Below are positions 13,681 through 28,181 of a DNA stretch of 64,000 nt, one piece after another. Source of the stretch: Lethocerus indicus (Eukaryota > Arthropoda > Insecta > Hemiptera > Belostomatidae); NCBI GenBank assembly GCA_019843655.1, contig JACDQD010000102.1, positions 2,055,501 to 2,119,500 on the forward strand, in the 5' to 3' direction. Numbering within the stretch: position 1 is the stretch's first letter; each line of letters starts with the position of its first letter. Made by a program: the position numbers and the translations under genes. The notes beneath the pieces are model-generated. The model was not told the DNA's origin and ran no database searches. It worked only from the letters and a program-made list of their open reading frames with translations.

Positions 13681-16600
13681 AGTTTTATACAAAAAAGTTA
13701 ATGATAGATAGATTGTTATAAGTAATTATTTAACCCATAAAGCAACTGGAATTACGAAGGCTATCCAAACCCTACAATTGTAATTGTCTTAATTGATCAT
13801 TTTCCATCTTATGTTTCCAATTATCCTACACACAATAAACCTCCAGGTCTATCCGCCCTGGCTTCCTATTACGGCGTTCAGAGTGACTAATGGGTTCTAG
13901 AGTTCGATAATGCCCGTTGCTACCTCAGGTTAAAGTGACCCCACGATCCTATTTCAAACTGTTGAATTATTTATTAATTTGTTTAATTATTTTATTATTC
14001 TAACCATTATAATTTTCTGCGTACGGAGCTGATAAGCGAATAATTTTTCCTATCAAATAAGTCAATTGTTACAGTAATAATTTCAATGACTTCGTCATGG
14101 AAATAAAAAGAGACTTTAAATTTCGTAGATAATGCTTCATAGCGTAAAAAATTAATAAAGCGGACAAATGTGACAATCAAATTATAATGTAAATGCTAAT
14201 TTAGCATTTTGGGGTTAATTCAGAAACGCTGAGTTCAACAGGAGGGTTGAATTCAAGTTACCTACCTCTCTAATTCATTTACACGCTCATATTCAGATTA
14301 TAACCTGAGGGACTAATCTGCGGTTTTACGGTACACGAGGCACCGTGGGATTGCGGTATTCTCCGACGAGGGCTCGATGTTTCCACAGGACTTGTTACGG
14401 CATAGGGCACCTCGACTAAGTCATATGATTTACAAGGCCGAGTGGTCTGATGAAAGCGGGGGAAAGTAAAATTATACAACAAAATACTGGGTGTCCCGTT
14501 TGTTTAAATTTTTCCCATAAGTTAATGAAGTTTCGCGGTATGATATGAAACTCAGAAATACAATAGAATAGAAAGAAGTCAGTTATAGAATACGAGCTAT
14601 AAGAGCACTAGATCTCTTATTCCTTGGGTGTTCAAACTGGGAACAATGTGTATATTTCAAACAGGTCGAAAATAAGTTTACTGATTTCTTTCCGGGAAAC
14701 AGACTACGATAAATAAATTAAAGAAAGCATTTTAAGGCCAATGTGGATGATGAACGGGCATTTGAATAAACGTCAAGAAGGAATATAGGTGGACATAGAT
14801 TTTGAGCGAAAACGTGGTATCAGAAGGAAAGGCGTGTACCGTTAGCAGTCCCAAATCCGCGGCCTATCTCCAACCGCCATCGGAGTGGGGCGAACCGATC
14901 CTTTTATTTTTATCGCTCTCCCTCGCAAGAAATCATTTTGGAAGACATTCTTCCTTTTTTTGGTCCCTTTCCTTGTATTTTTATTATCATTATTATTATT
15001 ATTATTATTATTAGAGCGCCGATTAAAAACGGCTGTAAATCAACGGCCCCAATGCAATTTGAGGACCTCAACACTCTATAATTATTCCGACACGTTTTTT
15101 CGGCAACGGCTTCCTGTGTTCTGGCCAAACCCATAATTCTCCTTGTCCCAGGGCGCTGGCGACCGGCTTCGGCTCCATTCCCTTATTAGAGCCTGACCGA
15201 AGGGAATTAGGAATAAGAAACTAATTTGTTCAACCGTTAATCGGTTTCGAATTAAAAGCGGGAGGGTTTCATTATAGGCCATGAATTAAATACTTATTGT
15301 AGTCGATTTTCGATAATGCCGGTCAGGAAAATAAAGATCGTTCGATTTTTCGAAGATCCTGTTTTACCCCCACAGTATAGGCCATTACTAAGCTGTGGCG
15401 AATTTAATAAAGTAATTAAAAAATACCCGACTGGAAATTTGTTTTCAATTAAAGACACTGTTGAATAGGCTATTTTAGTCCTTTCTTCTCAGTAACCCCA
15501 AGGAGTATCCTTGGGAGGCTTGATGAGATTTAACCGTTAAAACGTTATGATACCTGTGTGTAATAGAAAGGACTGTTCACTGAATACTGAAACCCACGCG
15601 CGTCTATAATTTGAGGTAAATTATCAACACTGTATCTTCTTGAATCAAATTCTTCTTATAATTCCAAATACAAGTTATAGACCTAGCAACTTATAAACAT
15701 CGAAAATGACTCAGCATTAGAACAATGGTACCTTATCAATTTATTGAGATATCCAGATTAACCACGATTATGACCTGTCCCAATGTAGTAACCTGGAGTA
15801 CTTCAAAGTATGTGCCCCTAAGCTAGACAAGTTGCTCTATTAAGGTTTTCGTCAGCACTACATAGCCGGTCTATGTCACGGAAAAATAATTGTAACTTTC
15901 ATTCTTGTAAAGCTTATTAATTAGTTTGTAAAGAAACTGATATTAAAAGAAAACAAATTAAAGAATTCGAATTATAGGCTGAAACATAATATCAAAGGAA
16001 ATCGTGATGGACCTTTCACTTTGAAATTCCACCGGCAATAAATCAGATTCGAGAATGGGTCCTTGCTAAGTTTCTTGAACCTGTTAAGCGGGGGATTAAC
16101 CGCAACAAATCAGGGTCATTAGTGGCGGGGGGGGGGATGGCTCATTTGTCCGGCCTTCAATCAATTCGGGAGGGGAAGCATTGAATTAAATTGCTGATTA
16201 AAATTGCAGTGGCGATGCTAATGGGGCACGAGGGGGAACTTGTTCTTCGGCCCACGCCGTACGGCCCTCCACAAGAATCCGCGGAACCGCCCAAAATATT
16301 GAAATCACCCACAGTCATACCTTCTAATTTGAATATTTCCGGCCGCGCTCAAAACCAAATATAATCGGACTGATTGTACGTTGGGGAACGTGTTATTATT
16401 CGGGAAATTTGTCGTTGTCGGTTGGTTTTTCGTTTTCTCCCCTTTTTCTCTTCCTTTTCTTTTTACATATCCGGCCGTGTAGAAGAAAAACTGCGAAATA
16501 AGAAACGGTCGCAATTAAAATTCCCCGAGTTCTCCGGGCTTAGTTCGCGGTTGATTTCCTTTTGTAGGCCGTCGCAAAAACGCGCCTGGAATCTTCAATC

Positions 16601-16831
16601 TCCGGTGCCCGATATACTGTTATATTCGAAAATCAATTTCGAAATACACGATGAAATTTTGGAGGTTGCATTATTACGTACATCTGATTATCTCATTCGC
16701 TTAATAAATAAGTTTGGAAGTTGAACTCTCCTTCACAATTAGTTTTTCGTGATTTTTATAAATATTTCGTAGTAGGTAGAATGACTAAAGCATAGGTATA
16801 AATAAATATGAAAAACATAAGAACTAATTTT

Positions 16832-16835
<4 letters not shown>
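13681..16835. other. Non-coding, no gene recognised
   Basis: AT-rich sequence with the ATT microsatellite and a 19-base hairpin (AAATGCTA-att-TAGCATTT, 14191-14209). A GC-rich patch lies near 16080-16300. No exon is supported. Confidence 0.6.
14981..15013. repeat. ATT trinucleotide microsatellite
   Basis: ATT repeats, perfect from 14989 to 15013 and interrupted once (atc) before that. It follows a T-rich stretch and precedes a GC-richer patch. Confidence 0.95.

Positions 16836-16890
<55 letters not shown>
16836..16890. repeat. AT microsatellite
   Basis: A perfect 55-base AT dinucleotide run, the longest in the window. The minus-strand Tyr-Ile peptide over it is an artefact of the repeat. 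Confidence 0.98.
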
Positions 16891-16893
<3 letters not shown>

Positions 16894-19800
16894 AAAAAAG
16901 AAAGTGGGTTTGACAAGAGTAAGTTCTTAACACAGTAGGTGCGCAATTTCAACATCCTACACACGATCCCGGCAACAAGTTTACACCTACTATTCCCAAG
17001 TCCGTAGAATAAATTTCCACTAAAGCTTTCGGTGACATTTGTTCATTACACAAATCAGCAAATACAAATGAATGAAATATAAGTTTTCTCGGCTCAGACT
17101 CCTCGCAAATCAAGCATGGGCGGATTAATAAAGGTTCGGAATATAAAGTGGTCTCTCCAACGTCGGGTATTCTCTTTTAAAGTCTGAATTACGATTGGGA
17201 TTTTTGTATAATCAACCTATCAGGGCCAAATTTGTCATCCGGTTACCGAATATTTCGACATGGGAGACGCGTCGTGGATTCATACGATTTGTGGGCGGCT
17301 TTGACAATTTGCGGATGAGACTACAATCTGCTGCTTTAAAATCGCGACCTTTTGAAAGTAACTGAATCGTAAATTCTTAATCTTTCTTCGGTAAAAAAAA
17401 GGAATAAATACTTCTTAAATGTTCCAAAAAACCCTTATTTGTGTATATATGTAAACAAAACACTTCAAAACAAGCATTATAGAGAATACAATTTGGAGTT
17501 GTCGGTTTTATGAGTATTTAAAGAAGTTTCCTTTTTTTAAATATAGCTCAACAAATAAACTCGTCCTTATGAGGTATGCCATAGAAGTAGAATTTTGAAG
17601 TTTGTTTTGACTCAAGGTATTAGATACTGTACACTCGGTATATCTAAATGTACTCTACTCTTGTGTGGATTTTTCGTTAAATTAAAAAAGCAAGAACCGT
17701 ACTAATTCCAAGCGAACGTAGGAAGGTAAATTGCAGTATCACCGCAGAATGACCGTTGAAATTATTCGAACGCATTCAAAAGTTGAGGCCCCTTTAAAGA
17801 CGCCCTCACTGCATCTTCAGAGCGATGATATCAGGCGGTGCGATACAAATCTGGAATTTGTCGCCCGCGTCATAAAGCGATGCGAAAAGAAAAACCCCGA
17901 GAGGGTCAATTTTCAGTCGGCGTAAAACAGCGAGGGAAGGCCAAGTTTATTATTTATGAGTTCGAGTTCTGATTTTATCGGCTGGACGGCTCCCCATTTT
18001 TCAGACTCTATTCGAAAGTCGCGGCGTTTCCTATACAAACGTTCAGATACCGTTGAACGTAGTTCGGAATCTGGGAAGTCGTCTGTTGCTTCACTACTTT
18101 TGATCCCCAGTTATTACGGACCGGCACAAAGCTTTCGTGCCTCTAAAAACATGCTGAACCTCATTCCGTTTATAGCTTTACACAATTGCCTACTCGTTAT
18201 CGCTTTTGGATGCACCCACCCGGGTAATTTAAGAAACCAACACATATAAAATTTACCATGCCGAATATAAATAAATGGACTTACCTTCGGCAGTCGACTT
18301 CAGGTCCCGATGGCCATCGTCCTGCAATCAGCGTCGTTCGTAGCTCTGAAATAAATAAATTTTCAAATTAAACAGTACAAAATGTAATCGGAATAAGAAT
18401 TTCTTTAACAATTATCTGTAATATGTAGGCTTTAATATTACGACAGTGTTTCACCTGATGATTTAATTTTTGAATGATTTTTAAATTGTTTATAGCTGCC
18501 GTCACCGCATGAACAGCCCTTTCGGGGTTGGGCATTATAGTACGTACGAACTCGTGTTAGAAGTGATCCTTTTGCACGCTAATCCTGCCGGACATTATTG
18601 AGGGAGTAGTAATTTATCTCATTTTATATTACCAAACGAAGCTGCACTGTCGGAGAATTTAGGCGATACGTTTGCGAGGTTAAAGAGAAAAAAATTGCGA
18701 GACAAATCGTCGAGCCGTGAAGGATGTCGGAGCGGGTTCGTGCGAGAAACCGAGCCCAAAAAAGGGTGGGCCATTTGTTCACCGGGAACAAACAAAGCCC
18801 TAATGAAATCGTCGCGAGGTCTTATTTTAGTTGTTCAAAAGCCGAAGAGCGCGAAGCTGCATTCCGCAGGGGGCCGCGTGGCCGGGGTCTGTTATGCTGA
18901 TTCGGTGGCCCCCAGGTACACGGCCTTCCCAATTTCATCCGCCCTCCTTTGTCCCTTTTTTCGCCCCGCTGTTTCGGACATTGTCGCGATACGCGCGGGG
19001 AATAATTCACGGGCCGCCGACCTCCCAAAAGAGGGTCCTTTTTCGTGACCGGTGACTCACTTTCCATATGCCGTTCGACATCTTACCTTAAGGAGTAGGG
19101 GGACAGTAACAAGAATATTAGAACCTGAAAACAGATTCTGAATTTTCTCTGCACCACATTTCTAGCCTTCTGAACCGTACAAATTAAAAATTGACAAAGA
19201 AGCATTTTTATTTAAATTTCTACAGGATCTTTGTTATATTGTGAATCTTGGAGCTGTCTCGCCTTCGTTCGACGAGTAGTAGTTTGCGCTCTGAACAAAA
19301 ATTCAAAACTGTCCAGTCACGATACTCTGCAGTCAATCAACTCTCACCTCCTTCAAGGCACACCCACAATTTTATAAAAACAGGCATTATATTAAGGAAA
19401 GATTAAAATAAGATACAACGATTAAAAGATATATCTCATCACAGAGCGCATTGTTCGACTGGCTCTCTAGGCGTGTTCTAATTAACCTAAGTATCGTGTA
19501 ATATTACCCGGCATGAATAAACATAAAGCCGGCCGCTCGTGTATGCTCATCACGTCTGATTTTCTTTAATAATACATATCCGCTCGGCGGATAAATCGAT
19601 TTTTTTTTCGCCTGCGGTTGTCGTTTTCCGAAGCGGCGGTAATTTCTTCGATTCCCGATTTACCGGTAGCCTGCCTGGAAGTGGTACCCGGGGGCTAAAA
19701 CGAAGAAAAAGAATATCCGGAGGAAGGTCACAATTATTCAGCGCGTTGACTTGCAAATGAAACCGGTGGCGGCCGCCGTGGCGGAGAGTACTCTTCCCAC

Positions 19801-22800
19801 CCTCTCCAGCCGACGAATGTCCCTCTCGACTCCTTCCAGAGCCTTGTACTTCTCATTAGCCGCCCTGTTGTCCCCGTCTCCAGGTTCAAAAACGAATTCT
19901 TCCCGTTTCCATTTACCCCTCTCTTTGCATCCAAGTTTTCATTGTATCATTTCTTGCATACCAATATGCGCATTCATTTCGCTAGTCAAATTTCGTTATC
20001 CGATCTGAAATAATCTCGATTATTGCTTTTCTCATACTTATTATAAAATTCATACTAGCTAGTTACGTCTGATCGGTCACATAAAAAATAAGTATTCCTA
20101 CGACTTAATCAGGTACGAATAAATCTAAATATTGATTACCCGCGTATACCGCCATCAGGCACAATTGCGCGGCAAACAAATGAAGTTGCACTGTTTCTAA
20201 GTAAATTAATAGTAGGAGTATTATGACCACTGATGCTTCAAAGATTTAAATCATCTTTCATGAAAGATCAATAAACTTTCTCTCAGAGTAATCTCATGCC
20301 GAGTGCTGCCGCTTCTTCAATTGACGCCAGTGTAATATTTCCAAATCATTAAGCGTTTCCACGAAGAACTTCGCGCTCGGACAAAAGTGCCGGTTCATTT
20401 TCAATCTCTAACTGTTAATTATTGAATGTGAGAATTTTTAACTTGTCCCGAAGATGAATGCGGGCTAATTACAAGCGCGGCTCTCCCAGTTGGTTTATGC
20501 CCGGAGATAGGGATCGAGACGGGATCGGCGGGGGGAGGCAGATTTGCGATGAATTCTGTCGGGAAGCCACCGGATTTGTTTCTAATACGGCCGAGGTGAC
20601 TCGGCTCGCTAATTTTATTCGGGACTTATTTATGCCGCACAATTTAAATAACGCCTTTACCCGAGTAATTTTAATAACAAGATTTACGATGTAAAGGATT
20701 TAAGAAAAACTGATGCGGGGGAGAGGTGCGGTTAAGTTAAGTCATTCCCTAAGAGGATTCCGTATGACCGGGTTTTAAAGCTTACAAGTTAAGCTTAAAT
20801 AATGCGAAGATGAAAAAAGAGAGGCGAGGATTCATTTCTCAATACGCTTTAAAGCGTTGCAGTTATAAGCGAAAATACCTGTTTGGATAGAAAGTTAGTT
20901 ATTGGAAAAACCCGAATTTTAAACTTTTAAATCACTGCTCATGATATTAAAAGAGTTACACTACTATAGTCACAGACAAGTTTCGATATCCCGAAAAAAA
21001 TTGCATAATGTCCGGCAATACCGGTTGATTAATCATATTTGAAGATCCCCGGTAATTTAATAGTTCATATTTGCAATCGATGTGATATCTTGTTTCCACT
21101 ACAATTATTTATACTTTTGGGACCTCAGCTACCATTCGTGCAATAAATTTCTCCTTCCGGACAACCCTCCAGCAAATGTTCAACAGGAATGACGATGGGG
21201 AAATGTCAAAACCAATCGCAAGTTTGATGCTGTCTAACGTTGCAGCCGTAGGGCATCGAGACCGCACGGAACCGACCTAATTCGGAGTGGGGAATCATGA
21301 ATTTACTCGATAGTTCAGGACCGGGGTAAGAAGTTGGGTGAGCTCCCAATGTCCGCCAAGGGGAAAGGGATGACGTACATTCGTGGGCGCGGGGCGAATC
21401 CGACTGTTAATTGGCTAAATGGGGGCCTCCCTCCCCCGTAACGGTCCCACTTCACCACTGCTATAATTATAGGCCGCGCTTAGCCAGACCTCCCCTTTAT
21501 TTATTATCTTCTCCAGTCCCCGGCCTCGCCGTTTTGGGAGCGGTGGCCCATCCGACGGCCGTTTGCCCCTGTCCTCGTTAAATGGCCATAATCTTTTCAA
21601 TTTTCACGCTTAGAAAAAACATTCTATGAAGAACAAACTGTTCGCCCTTCACGTACGCCGTTTCCCGCTCGATTATTTCATTTTACCAGATCGTTTTCAG
21701 CCGAGCATATGAATTTATGGTATAATGTCATAACTAAAGTATTATTAAACAATATTAAATAAAAGCTATCCCGTTATAATATGTATTAGATGTGTCTTTG
21801 TATTTAATCTCCTCGTGCACCCTGCATATAAGTACTATAAAAGCATAATAGGCACATATCATATCTCAATCTCTTTTACAATTCCTTTTCCTTAATAAGA
21901 AACTAATTGGAACCAACTATGAACTATGCGTTGTGCACACCACAATGAAGGAATAACATTTATTTTATGTTATTTTATTTATGAAGAGTAATTACGGTCT
22001 GCATATCTACGACGCCTCATGAGTTGATGTGGGACGCCGATTGATCCATGCTATCTTGTACCATGAATAATCAACCGGACCGGAACCCCTGCCCCTTAAA
22101 TTCAGATCCATCCTCCCCCTTATTTCAATATTTAAGAAGAAGTCCGGATTTCGGTATAACTTTTCCAACCCGGCGCTAAGAAGGTCCCGGGGGTGGTGGG
22201 GTTCCCGGCCTAAATCACCGTCGGCTTTTTACGCCCGCAGATTTCGTGTTCCTATCTTATTACTGTGGGCTTTAAAAATTATTAGGTCAGTCAGGGGTAT
22301 AAATTTTTCCCGGTCCGGCCACGTTTCTCGCCCCTGATCCGCCATTCCACCGCGAGTCAGCCTTTTCCACGTCGGCTGGCCTTATATACGATTCCCGTTC
22401 AAGTATTTATCGTGAACATCGTTGCATCTTTGAATAAACCAATAACGAATTTCATTAGATCTGCAGTAATTGATATACACGAATATTAAGTGTTCCTTAT
22501 TTTGAAATTTGTTTGGGATCCAGTATTTAATTAGGAATAAATTATTGCAAAAATTTATTTGCAGTTGAAGGAAATGTAAGGTAGTACTGAAGAGTGAACT
22601 CACACCATTTAGTCCGCATCTGGATCTGTTTCGGTTTTTCTACCGACTTGACTAATAATCTACATACAAAGCAGACATCCAGCCTAAGTCTATTACTCAC
22701 GGAATGATATTGAAAATGTGAAATTAACGCAGTATACATTTCCTTTTGTACATTATATAACCAGGAGGAAGAATAATGTTCATTGTTACGGAAAACGGTT

Positions 22801-25800
22801 TCAAAGCAGACAAACGTCCAGTACGAATTGTTCTCGGCTGAAAAGCGAGGCTTGTTCACTCGACAAAATTCTCAAAACACTGTTACAGGAGTACCTTTTG
22901 GAGCTCATTTGTTGAACGCGCGGCCCCTGGTCCAAGTTTCGGGGTTTGCGGACGGAAGATTCGTGTCTAAACACTGAGCCTTGCATTAATAATGAATGAA
23001 AGGGCCTAGCCGGGAACCGCCACTGTTTAACCATTAACTGGTTTAACCGTAAGCCGGGGCATCCCTTAGGTCGTAAATCGTTGTCGCGGATCCTACTGCC
23101 AAGCTTTGCCGCTCATAACGAAAATATACGGCGCAACACTAAGCGCTTCAATAGCGCTTGTGACAAATATCTCTGTACAAATTAAAAATGAGTTAAATCT
23201 AGTATACGATATAAAAATGGCTAGGAAAACGAATTACGCGTAACCAGGTTTTCATTCGCATGTTCTGCTACCTGACACCCCCTCAAATACTTTGAAACAA
23301 AATGACGAAAATTTAACCCCTTTAGCAAGTTTCAAAGGCCTTAATTACTCTTCCACAAGGGTTGCCCTCTTTCCAAAATTTAAAGGAGACGAATTACAGA
23401 ATGTCAAAACGCAGCAGACGCGAACTGTGTAACTTGTCCTGGTAACTGGCAGTGAATTGATTAGATTCGAGCGCCGGGATGATTCCAGTCATTTGTGCCG
23501 GAGTTTCGGCCAATTACGAGCAATGAGCGTCCAACGCCATTCAACTGGGGTTAATTAGGTTGCGGAAACGCCTCTCAGATAATTAGGTGGTATTAAAATG
23601 GTAAAAACTCACAAATTGATTGGCGTCAATCGTACAGACCGAACATGTCTTATTTACTACAATAGAAGAAATCATAGGGCCTGGTTTTGGATCCACACGA
23701 CCCATGGTGATATTCCAAAAGGACCCGAGCAGTATTCAGTGCAAACTTTCACCCAAAAGATAGAATGAACTAAAAAAAATCCTAAAATAGACTGGCGTAA
23801 ACCGTCACTATTTCATTTCTATTACGCAACTGGCATCTAACTTCTGCCATATACGTACACAATCCCTACTATAATCTCATACTTTATTCATCAATATTAT
23901 TTCGATATACCGTCATAACGTACCATATTATCGATAAACCTCTATATCGGATAAATGCCCAAAACCGTAAATTTAACATCCTTTGCCTTTTCTTACCTGA
24001 AAAATCCAGGAGAAGAAAATATTTGTGAAAACCGTAGGGATAACTCAGTAATTATCTCTTGTACCGTAAGGAGATTTATTTATGTATAAATATAGATATA
24101 GTCGTTAATAGAAGCAATAACAACGATATCGTTCAAGGTGATTATTACTATAACCTGCCCTATATAAATACATACATCTCCTACAATTCACTTTCCTACC
24201 GGTAAAAAGTAACCTATTCACCTTTTTACATTTAAATTCAGCGGAAATTCAGAGTGGCGCCACTGAGCTTTAGAATTATGTCTAGTCCTTCTCCTTGGGC
24301 AAATTAAGAGATCTGAAACGCTTTCACCTTTGAAGCTAAGACGAAGGTCCGTGAAATCCATTCAGGGCGGTGGTCCTCGGCCAAGTTCGAGGTCTTGCAG
24401 CGCACGACTCAACAAATGGAATGCGCGTGGATTAATGAAGTTACCCTCGGAAAAACCCATTCAGCCCAACGTTGGACGCATCGATACCGCCCAAATCACT
24501 CTGAGAAAATATTTTTCGAGAACACAGCGCTTTCAGATAGAACAAATTTGGAACCTTTTGGTAAAACTAAACTGATACGCACCTACAAACGAGTTTCGAT
24601 ACGAGGAAGTACGAGTCTTTCAAGGAACATGTAGTAAAGAGATATACGAAAGCCATATTAATATCCCTTCGTAGACGAACGCAAAATTTACGTTTTAATA
24701 AAACGCACCTGGTGTCTAATAAGAGGAGCAGGATAAGGTATATGCATGAAAGGGTCCATTTGACGTCAGCTGTCTATTATGTAGAATACCTTGCAGTCGC
24801 ACTTAGCTTTCTTACACCCGTTGTTCAAATCATTTACGAACCATATAGTCACACAATTCCGAAGAGGTCATATTCAAATTCAATGTTTAAATTGTCTTAT
24901 AATAAATATATATTGTATTATTACCTTATATCGACTGTTGAATACGGCCACGTCCTCGTAAATAGAAGAACCGGACAATACTGCGGCAAAATATGGAGGC
25001 TTCTCCGGTCGGCTGCAACCTAGAACATGACAGAAACTACCTCTCAGTTAAAATGTATTTCGTTGGATTTCAGTTTTGAAAAACCAGAAAAATCAAATTT
25101 TATACTTTTACTTATCAATTAATTAAATACTACGAATTCAGTTGTACCACAGCGATTTTGTTGTGTTTTTAATATAATGTTTTAATAAATTACAAAATAC
25201 TGTTATATAATTTTATAAAACTGTAACAGTTTATTGTGCAAGGAATTAAATAAACTCTTAATTTTTATAAAATTATACGAAGACTATTGCCATGGGAAAC
25301 ATTAGAATATGATTGTAGGAATACCAGTACGTACAATGACAATTATGTGATTTTGTAAATAATTACTACTGTAAAGGGAGAATCGATTTAGGGCGAACAG
25401 ATTAACCGGTCCTCACGGTTAAGTTTCATTTTCATAACGCGTTATTTCATAGATACATCTCATTACCTATTGATGTGTAAAATCGACTACTGCTCTGAAC
25501 TGGTTACATGAAAATGCCGTCCGAAAACCCAAACTAAGCCAGTAACTCAAACAGGTATACATTATTCCGCACTGGAACTATTATACCTCTTCGGAAACTA
25601 TTAAGCCGCCGGTTGGCCGGGGGCAGCGGCGGGAGCGGGGGCGGAAGCGCGGGAGGGAATAGGCCATAAGTCGGACGGAGGTTTATCGTCCACGTTGGCC
25701 GTAAATTGGGCAAGCCGTGGCCGCTGCTCAAATTAAACGCCATTATTAATAAAATACAGCATCGGCCCGAGCTCCCCCAAATGGTTTCCGGTAAGAGACC

Positions 25801-28163
25801 ACACTAGTTACCGATAATATCATTATTCATTCCGTACCGATTTCTCTCTTGTTTTCTTCGTAAGTGTACGAAAGTTAAACACAGTCGAAGCAATATTATA
25901 ATATAATCAATTGTATTCCCTTATTGTTATAAAATTGTATAATTTTAGTCTTAAACAAGTCTTACCCAAAGTAATGAGCTTTCCTCGAAGTAAGGGTGAC
26001 AGAATTAATTAGAACACGAACATTAATTGTTATAAATATATTGTTCAAACGAGATTGACACAGTTTATTTACCATTATATTCCACACAAAAAAAATTTTT
26101 AAAAATGTTAGTTTATATCGCGGCGATATATATGTTGTTTATATCATTGAATTGTATCTGGTCGATAAATTAAAACGATACAGCACAGTCGTGTTGCGTT
26201 CACGGTCGCCGAGATAAACTAAGGCGGCGTCACACCCACAAATGTTTCACCGCCGAGGATATATTATTGCCCAGTACGCGAACTGGATTCCCCGCATTGC
26301 ATACGAACAAGCCGGCAGGAATACTCTACACTTCTGACGATTTAGCCATTTTAATTCAAACCCGCCGAACTGACCGCGCGGTTAAACTTTAGATCTGGGT
26401 ACAAAAAGAATTGATTTTCCAATCGGAACTCGATATACACACAAGATGTACAACCGTACTTGCAGCGCGGGGTGCCATTGCACTCAGACAAACTAATCAG
26501 GCGACTTAGAACTATAACAGTCTCCCTTTTATCCAGACGGGACTGCAAACGGGCGGAACACAGACCGCGTTATAGATGGTAGAGAGGCCGGAGGCTATCA
26601 TTACAAGAGGGGGCATTAAGTTTGCACTGGCCAATTGACAACAGATGGCTCCTTGGACGGCGCGAATCCTGCATTAATTAACGGCGTTCGGATTCGCGCA
26701 CAGTCACGAATGCGGTGTTTATCACGGCTCTCTCTCACTCTCTCTCTCGCCGGTCCTCAATTAAAATCCGGGCCGATGGTTAGACTCAAGTTTTTACTGC
26801 ATTCCGGACCCGAATGAAAGCCATAAACTACGGATAAACTCCGCCCAACGTTGCACTTTCCAGTTTCCACGGTGATTGAGTTTAAACGTGACAGGGCTGA
26901 GTTAATTGGAATCCGACGGATTTCAATTTCATGCCGGCAGTTCCCAGGATGGTTTTAGGCTCATCTACGTTACTTAAGATATATTGACAGAAATGGGTTT
27001 TATATCTGATATATATGCAGTCAAAATTACAGTGGGATAATTATAGATTTCGTAATATATGATAGGTTATATTAATGTATTCCCTTCTTCATTTTCCGTT
27101 AACGGGTAATTTTGCACAGATCACTTTCAGAGTCCGGCTTTTTCCGCCGAATTGTTCGTTCAACATATATATTTGGGACTTTGCCTGCCGCCGAGATAAA
27201 CGGAAAAGAGCCGGTCATTAAGGGAAAGCGGGTCATAGCATTAGGCCGGAAATGTGAGGGGCGCATTAGTGTGTCCCCAGGAGAAGGGGGAGGATTCTTT
27301 ACCGGTCGTCACGTTAATTTTACTCCCCCGTATCGACTTCCGGCTTTTAATATATTGACACGATCGGTCAAACTGGGGGCTGGCGGCCGGCCAGTGGCGT
27401 GGGTGTGAAATTTGAATAAGGGAGGAAAAACTAGGCGCAATTATTTTATGACATGGAATTTCCGGTCTTTCTTTTCCTTTTATCATTACTTTACTTTGAT
27501 TAAATGAACAAAACCGCGGGAAGCGGATCGGATTAAATTTCAATCGGTAAATTTATTTGAACACGGCTTGATCAACGCATACCGGGAACGTGAATATCGA
27601 TATTTATTCGCTACTGTGGAAAGAGTTATCCAATTTATTTTATACTCCCTTTCAGGACTGTTTTCGTTATCGTAAATTGTATATAAACTACTGCAGTTCG
27701 TTCTGTTAGAATATTGTGAGTGTACTGTATGAGGAACAAAATTGAGCGTTGCATAATACGTCACACGAAAACTGGGTAGATAAAATGGACATGAAGGGGA
27801 TTCGAACAAGAACCCACATAGTTTGTCTATCGACGGTCAGTATACCCACGAAATACGCCAGGGTATTTTTTTTCCTATAGAACCACTTTTTTATTACGAA
27901 TTTATTAATAAGTCTTAAGCTCCTGTAAAGACGAGATAACATCCGGACTACAAAACGGCAGCGGAGCAGAAAATCCTGCGCAAAAAGGAGCGCCGGGGAG
28001 GAAAAAAATAATGGGAGTAGAAAAAAGATGTCATTCGCTCATAACTTCCTCCCGAAACGTCTGTTCGGGTCTGTTCGAACCCGGTCGGGACGATAGGGAT
28101 CTCGGCACGGGCCGGTTCTCGCCACCGGTGGACTTTTGTCGGATCTCGAAACATGATCTGGGG

Positions 28164-28181
28164 CCTCGTGTTAACACGAGG
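28164..28181. repeat. Perfect 18-base palindrome
   Basis: CCTCGTGTTAACACGAGG equals its reverse complement and lies in a GC-rich patch. It could be a binding site for a dimeric regulator or a chance palindrome. Confidence 0.9.

Noticed and set aside
16739..16933. Tyr-Ile repeat peptide on the minus strand
   Set aside because: It is a translation of the AT microsatellite.
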